Assembly: GCA_947396885.1 (NCBI GenBank)
Contig: OX377205.1
Location: 73,318,969-73,382,968, forward strand
Direction of reading: 5' to 3'
Length of the DNA stretch: 64,000 bases
From: Heligmosomoides polygyrus polygyrus
Lineage: Eukaryota > Nematoda > Chromadorea > Rhabditida > Heligmosomidae
The notes below the pieces were generated by a model. It saw only the letters and a program-made list of their open reading frames with translations, was not told the origin of the DNA and did no database searches. Below, in pieces: positions 58,451 through 64,000 of this stretch. Position 1 is the first letter of the stretch. Each line of letters opens with the position of its first letter. The translations under genes were made by a program, and so were the position numbers.

Positions 58451-60839
58451 TCTTTATCAATCTCTTAACAAGTTAGTGGCACTCTTCTTCGAAAATCAGG
58501 GGAGTCTGACCTTATGGTAAAAAACGATGTTTGAGTTTCGCGCGTCGCTCAAAGTGCGCCGAATTGTGTGTACGTAATCTGACAAGAGAAGTCAATCAAC
58601 TTCCCGTGGAGATTTCCAAAATGACCTATTGCTTGTTATAAGGGTGTGTCTAAGAAGCACCGTAGTGGTCTTCAAATGTCCTGCGGGCATCTGGGTAGGT
58701 CAAAAATTACAAAAAACTGTAGCACTTCAGTGCTGGCTGATAATGCGAAAGTGGCGCCTTGAATGGCCTTGAAATACTCAGAAATTAACATGCAGATGCT
58801 ATAGAGCTTTAATTGTAGTTAGATTTTAGAAATATGACAATTTATTAGGTCAAATGAATCATTCACTGCAGTCGGGGCGTGGATAGCGGGGAGAGGTCCA
58901 GGTTCGAATCTAGGAGAGCTGTTTACGGATTGCTGCGCGTTTTGGTAAATGTAGAACATATTCTCATTTTAACCTATTTACGAACATGATCGAAATGTGT
59001 TGCTTCAGTCCATCTCTGGGATGTGCTGATCAGTCTTCGGGTTCCTATAGAGAACGTTTCTCTTGTAAATTTTACTAATTTTAGCATCTCTTATAAAATG
59101 CATCATTTTTGACCCACTCCGTAGTATTGTACTCCGTAGTATTCGTAGCATTTGCATATAACACCAAATACAGTACTAACAACTAAATTAATTAGTCACC
59201 TTCTTCACTGACGAGCCTCGGGGTGACTAATTATAAACATGTTTTGTATGAAGGAAGAGGCGAAACAAGACATGTTTAGTGTTGTTGTTACCATTGTTTT
59301 AGTTATTACTTGTTTTCCACTTATGTTTGCTATAGTACAGAGTGATTTAGAGTTCATGTATACCCCAGGTTATTTCTAACTCTACTTCGTTGTCTAGACA
59401 TTGAATTTAAAACTGTTTGAGTATTAATATTTACATATATGATTAACTTATTCTATTGGTCTTCTTGCAGCCTATTCTTCCTCGGCCACTCTCTCGCACT
59501 GACAGGGGGGGGGAGCTTTGCAAACGTAGGTACTTGTATTAATCCCCATGACTTCGTAAGTAGATAATAAAATTTCGTACAAATGTTGTCCTGAGGGTTG
59601 ACTGAGGTTCTGATCACGAAGCTGGCAAACGCGTTCGGTATTCTCGTCGACCGCAATAGGCGACGGTGAGTATGTGCGAGAAAAGGTGCAGAATAACCGG
59701 CCGCGTTGTACTATTGTGACTCCAAAAGTGGAGTGGAGGTCGATTTTTTTCGCTCAAACATCGCCTTTACTGTTATTTTGGATGCTGAGCACGAATATGG
59801 TATCCAATTACGACAATTTGGCCGCTTACGATATTTCATAGCTTGTGTTCGTGAGTAACGATGGGGTTGTCATGACCACTGATTTCGTCCTTTCCTCGCC
59901 TTAGGAAATTATTTAGGCTGCTGTCATGAATCTGTCATTTCTTTTTCTAAATTATCCATTTTTCGTGCACTACTTTCCATCTCAAAGTCGAAGACTGGAA
60001 AGCAAGTCTGATCACATATGTACGTGAAGAAAGCGATTCTGTGTACTCAAACTGATAAACTTGATCACTCATGGAAATGTGGAATCACGCGATCACGCGA
60101 AAACGTTTACTAGATTTGCGATCAGCACCTCAATTAGCCCTCTAGACGACGTTTGGGCGAAACCTGCTTTCGATCTCCGGAGTTGTGTGAGTACAAGTCC
60201 CTAAACTTTCGATTAGCAGAGAGCGGTGGGGAGGCGATGGGCAGCAGGGGTGTGCGTTAAATTTTTCGGTAAATTTTTAACGACCACTTTTTAACGAAAA
60301 ATTGAGAAGAGAGGAAGAGCAATGGCTATGGAGTACAAGAGCCAGTCATACTCCGTTTCCTATGAAAGTGAGCCATCCCCATTTTCGCTCTAACACTGTC
60401 CAAGTTGTAGTGTCTTGTCAGATTAGATTGCAACGCGTTTCTCTTCAACGGAGCTAGAACACAAACTGAATGCCATTCATGAGACTCCAGTGCGCCCTTT
60501 CTGCACCAGATCGCCTTTGTGTGATTTCTCCGCCCATGATAATCATTCTTTTACCACCTGGAAGCTTCGCTATAACATAAGGAAAGATAGCAACCTATAG
60601 AGGAAGACCTATAACAATCTAGCTCTGCCTACCCAAGGTGTGTCTCTCTTCTCGGTGCACGAATTCTTAGGGAAGCAAAGCGTGCTTCATTGCCATTATA
60701 CCGCTGTTATTGTCCTTTGGTCTCGTAAAGGAAATGGATGGAGCAGCCATCCATTTTTTCCTTCACAGTGGGTAATAAAAAATAATTAAATGTTAACCAC
60801 TGGGTGACGACAGTAAATAATTGTGTTCATTTGATTATT
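58451..60839. other. intergenic, no gene recognised
   Basis: A GGTTCGAATCT (58911) resembles a tRNA B box but lacks a matching A box at the right distance. A direct TCCGTAGTATT repeat lies near 59120-59145. No exon chain was found. Confidence 0.45.
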
Positions 60840-61060
60840 CAAATATTCGACTATTCGAAATTCGATTATTCGAAATTCGACTTTTTGAAAATCGAATATT
60901 ATTCGATCATTCGAAATTCGAAATGTTGAAAATCGAATATTATTCGATCATTCGAAATTCGAAATTTTGAAAATCGAATATTATTCGATCATTCGAAAAT
61001 CGAAATTTTGAAAACCGAATATTATTCGATCATTCGAAATTCGAAATTTTTTCCCAAGGA
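60840..61060. repeat. AT-rich array with 41-bp units
   Basis: ATTCGATCATTCG recurs at 60901, 60942, 60983 and 61024, each with AAAATCGAATATT. Confidence 0.9.
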
Positions 61061-61263
61061 CAAAGGTATAGCTCATACGCTCTGGCTCATACGATGAGTC
61101 ATTGTCTGAATCGATATCTTGAACTGTTGCCAGTAGTGAGAAACATAGGTTGCCTTGAAGAAAGTTTGTGGGTCTCAACGGTGTTGTGTTGATGTCCGAC
61201 GTGTTCACAGCCGTAATTGGTCCCGTATTTAATATCGCTTCTTCCGTATAGCAACCGTGGCCA

Positions 61264-61563
61264 TCTTAGTGCGACTCCTCACTCCGCCCCCGAAACAAGA
61301 TATAAATAACAGCCCACCGCTGGGTAGAACAGTAGAATTCAGTCTTCAGGTCTCGTAGGCACGGCCTCCTCGAATGAGATTCCGTAGACTGCGCTACGCA
61401 TCCTACAGCGGCCGCAACCCGGCGGCGCTGGAATGCGCGCGGCAACGTGCATCCGTAGAATTTTTACAGCGGCCGAAGGCGGCGGCGCTGGAAACGCACG
61501 TCTTAGTGCGACTCCTCACTCCGCCCCCGAAACAAGATATAAATAACAGCCCACCGCTGGGTA
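61264..61563 (+). promoter_or_regulatory. duplicated 63-bp TATA core, probable LTR promoter
   Basis: 61264-61326 and 61501-61563 are identical 63-bp segments, each with GATATAAATAACAGCCCACC after a CCGCCCCCG block. Between them lie two copies of a CAGCGGCCG-GGCGGCGCTGGAA block. A TATA box ahead of a Gag-like start (61592) and Bel/Pao integrase remains (63200) suggests a rearranged LTR. Confidence 0.55.
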
Positions 61564-61591
61564 AGCGTCCCTGCTGACCACATCCACATTC

Positions 61592-61732
61592 ATGTCTGCT
61601 TCTGACCTCGCTGCTGCTTCTTCTGCTTCATATCGGCGAGATTGGCAGAACACATCATGCTCGAGCCTTGTGGACCACATCACGCCGTTATCTGTGGTCG
61701 ATATGGTCCACTACAATAAATCCATAAGTTAG
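61592..61732 (+). CDS. possible Gag N-terminus of a decayed LTR element
   Basis: ATG 61592 follows the TATA repeats by about 80 bases, and 46 codons (Ala/Ser-rich, then RRDWQN and LVDHITPLS) end at TAG 61730. Position and composition suit the start of a retroelement Gag cut by a stop. No domain is diagnostic at this length. Confidence 0.3.
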   Translation: MSASDLAAASSASYRRDWQNTSCSSLVDHITPLSVVDMVHYNKSIS

Positions 61733-63300
61733 CAATCGTTTTCACAACGTAGTCTAAACAGCCACCCAGGTAGCGGTTGCGAGCCCAAGGCGATAGTACA
61801 GGCCAGCGTTCCGGCAATTGGACAAGACAACGAGACGAATCCTTCCAACACGCTCGACAGGTTCCACAGTCTTCAAGCCGAAACAGTTCTCCAGGTATGA
61901 AAAATTTAAATCGACACTGCGGAAATAATGATTGGGCTCGGTTGATGATGTTCGAATGTGAAGTATGTAATCCCCATGACGACAAACGGGAGCGAGTGGC
62001 AAGGGTTTCAACGAAATACCTATCACTTTAACCCGGGGACAAAACCCCGTTAACAAAGGCAACGATCTTAGGCGTTCAGGGAGTATGCACAGTCGGCGAT
62101 CAAGTGACTCTGAGACATCGAGTTTAAGTGTGATACCTTCGGCGAACTCCATGTCGATCAAGGAGACAACGACCAATCGTCTCGCGGCACGACTCGAGAT
62201 AAGTGCTTCGCGAGCCCAAGACGAAAATCAATTGGCAGTCGAGAAGATGCATCTGTTCCGTGGCTCTTTCGCGACGAGGGTTGGCCTGACGTTCGGTCGA
62301 GCTCTGCCCACGACACCGCTTATCGCGACGTCATTTCAAGTTGTCAGCCGCAAATACTTCGGAACTGCAGTCACTCAATTCGCACGAACTACGGTGCGAT
62401 AGACCATGCCAAACACTCCTCCCTGCCCCTGGAACTCCATGCAGCAGGCACATCGCTGCTAGTCCTTCGGCATCCTTTTCGTTTGGCGACATTGGGAAAG
62501 CATATGCCCCTGTCAACGATGACGGTGCAGGTGACGCAAACAACATCCAGGACTCATCAGCCAATCCCTACCACAGAATTTGGCGATGCTTTCGAATGCT
62601 AACCTCGAAGAACGTGAACGAGATGTCAGGCGTGACGACGAACACGATTTCGGCAGCAATGTATAACCTTCTTGGGATGCGCAGCGCAGTCCACGGAGCC
62701 TCATTCGAGGAGGCGCCTACGCGATTTCTCTAAATGATACGCCCCTAGCCAGGTGCCCTAGCTGCTGACAGATCCACGGCTACACCAATAATTTCCCGAC
62801 AGCAAAGTTTTGAGGTGGACTCGATTTCTGCCTGTGAAGCCGCAGACATACAGCCAAGTCAGCGTCGAAATGACCGACCGATCACTGGAGGGAAGGATGT
62901 ATCGAGCAGTTCGTTCCATGGCACTGTCATTGTTGTTGCCATCACTGCAAACGAACTACGAGACGCAGCCTGGCTGTATGTGTCGGCCTGGTACAGCTGT
63001 GTGGAAGGGGAAATTCTACTACAACGTGATCACGACGCTCAACTTTGAAATCATCGACAAAGCAACTGCCGCGGAATACGGCTGGATGGAGACGTCCGAA
63101 ATTGACATGACATGGTTGTCATCTCATACTCTGAAACAGAGTCCCCGGACTACGGGAAATGCTTCTTGTGATCATCGGCGCAACTTATCACCTTAGAAGG
63201 GCGGATTTTACGAAAAGCTGATTGGTGTAATGAAATTGGCGATTCTATGCGACGGCTGCTTGGTGAGCGGCAGCGAATTCACGTCCGCTCTGACTACCTC
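61733..63300 (+). pseudogene. decayed Bel/Pao element remains with integrase motif
   Basis: At 63185-63241 the plus strand reads LSP, stop, KGGFYEKLIGVMKLA, equivalent to the integrase block with catalytic Glu at 1215-1275 (LSPWKGGFYERMIAVMKSA). Upstream sequence has several 80-140-codon frames on both strands, one (minus 61754-62176) fairly long, which I cannot assign. Frame breaks show the element is dead. Confidence 0.5.
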
Positions 63301-63615
63301 GTTTTCGTCATGTTCGTGCTACTAACCAGCCTCAGCGAGTTTTCCTACTTTCCCTAGCCGCACTACTTCCACGCCTCGTGTGCCTTCAAATCTGTAGCCG
63401 GTTCTGGTTACTCATTTTGCTGCATTCGCTTGGGGTTGCCCCACTCGTGGTTGGATTGGATGGTCAAGCGAGCTCCTCTGTGGCTGGGAATGAAGGTCAA
63501 TTGATACGTAAGCCACATTCACAGGTGTATTCGTTCAATCTTCCTACTCGGTATAAGGGACACTGTCTTGGCACCCGTTAAATTTGTTCAGGAACGCAGA
63601 GCAGAGAAGCACAAA

Positions 63616-64000
63616 ATGGAATTCCATTCTGCAATCGCAGACGATCACCTAAGTCAGGCAATCGATCAGGTCATCGCTGATACAACCCTTCTTGCCAATC
63701 TCAAAGCAGTCATCGGCTGCATGCTGGAGGATAAAGAGCAGTTGAGTGCGGTTATGTCCAAAAACAAAGAATTGGTTGAGGAGAACAGTGCTGTTCTAGC
63801 GAAAAACTGCGAGCTGGAAAAAGCGTATCGATTCTAAGGTCTCAAATCTCTATCTTGAAGCAAGAGCTAGCCAATTCTCGCCCTGTTACAGCTCATTCGA
63901 TAGCTGTTTCGAAGCCTCCTGATTCTTATGCTGAACTTGAACGTAAACGCTCAGTTGTGATTGTTGGCACAAACGAAAGCTCAGCGCCAACCTCTTCTGC
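63616..64000 (+). CDS. LINE ORF1 (coiled-coil) N-terminus, runs off the window
   Basis: ATG 63616 opens a Leu/Glu/Lys-rich frame with a heptad-like segment (VMSKNKELVEENSAVLAKN), to a stop at 63835-63837. In the +1 frame the reading continues with ILKQELANSRP, then AELERKRSVVIVGTNESS. That last segment resembles the start of the RNA-binding part of ORF1 in nematode CR1-like LINEs (ERKRSVVISG-type motif, from my knowledge of the family). A single frame change near 63825-63835 separates the parts. The reverse transcriptase would lie to the right. Confidence 0.5.

Noticed and set aside
58870..58925. tRNA-like gene at GGTTCGAATCT
   Set aside because: The B-box match is good, but the A-box-like sequence is too close and no cloverleaf forms.
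61754..62176. 140-codon minus frame as a gene
   Set aside because: It overlaps plus-strand frames in a decayed element, and I could not match it to any family.

Overview
The window is repeat-dense DNA from an animal nuclear genome, most likely a strongylid (clade V) nematode such as a hookworm relative. I infer this from four things. The envelope-bearing Bel/Pao LTR element is of the Tas/Cer7 type. Several RTE-type non-LTR families have proteins of the kind I know from strongylid genomes. Splice acceptors read TTTCAG or close to it, and one intron is only 63 nt. Species cannot be fixed from the sequence alone.

Layout. 1-6782: 3' two-thirds of a Bel/Pao retroelement with an uninterrupted pol-env frame (integrase, then a phlebovirus-Gc-like envelope), a separate downstream zinc-knuckle ORF with a small intron, and a 3' LTR. 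6783-8892: an RTE copy whose 5' part is inverted, abutting the LTR. 8893-15530: small DNA transposons, a recent tandem duplication and G-rich dispersed repeats. 15535-20038: the one convincing host gene, five or more exons on the minus strand, reconstructed from matching splice sites and reading phases; it has a possible divergent C-type-lectin-like region and an acidic Thr/Glu/Lys repeat tail. 20416-32240: an old RTE relic, hairpin MITEs, a Harbinger-like MITE, a decayed LINE and a 490-bp foldback. 32244-35487: two different satellites (a 105-109-bp unit, then a 41-bp unit with an 11-unit higher-order repeat) enclosed by inverted terminal sequences. 35895-38882: an RTE-1-like element with a 15-bp target duplication. 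39535-39664: a possible first exon of another host gene. 40871-52199: two more RTE copies (one full length with an 11-bp target duplication) separated by satellites that are bracketed by 390-bp direct repeats. 52322-52621: a tRNA-derived SINE. 53000-58110: another LINE inserted beside a decayed second pol-env element. 58200-63300: AT-rich arrays, a duplicated TATA core and a decayed Bel/Pao element. 63616-64000: start of a LINE ORF1 that leaves the window.

Most of the window is therefore transposable elements at different stages of decay, often nested. The points most worth following are the extra zinc-knuckle gene placed 3' of env in the Bel/Pao element, the inverted-repeat-bounded double satellite, and the spliced repeat-tailed host gene.
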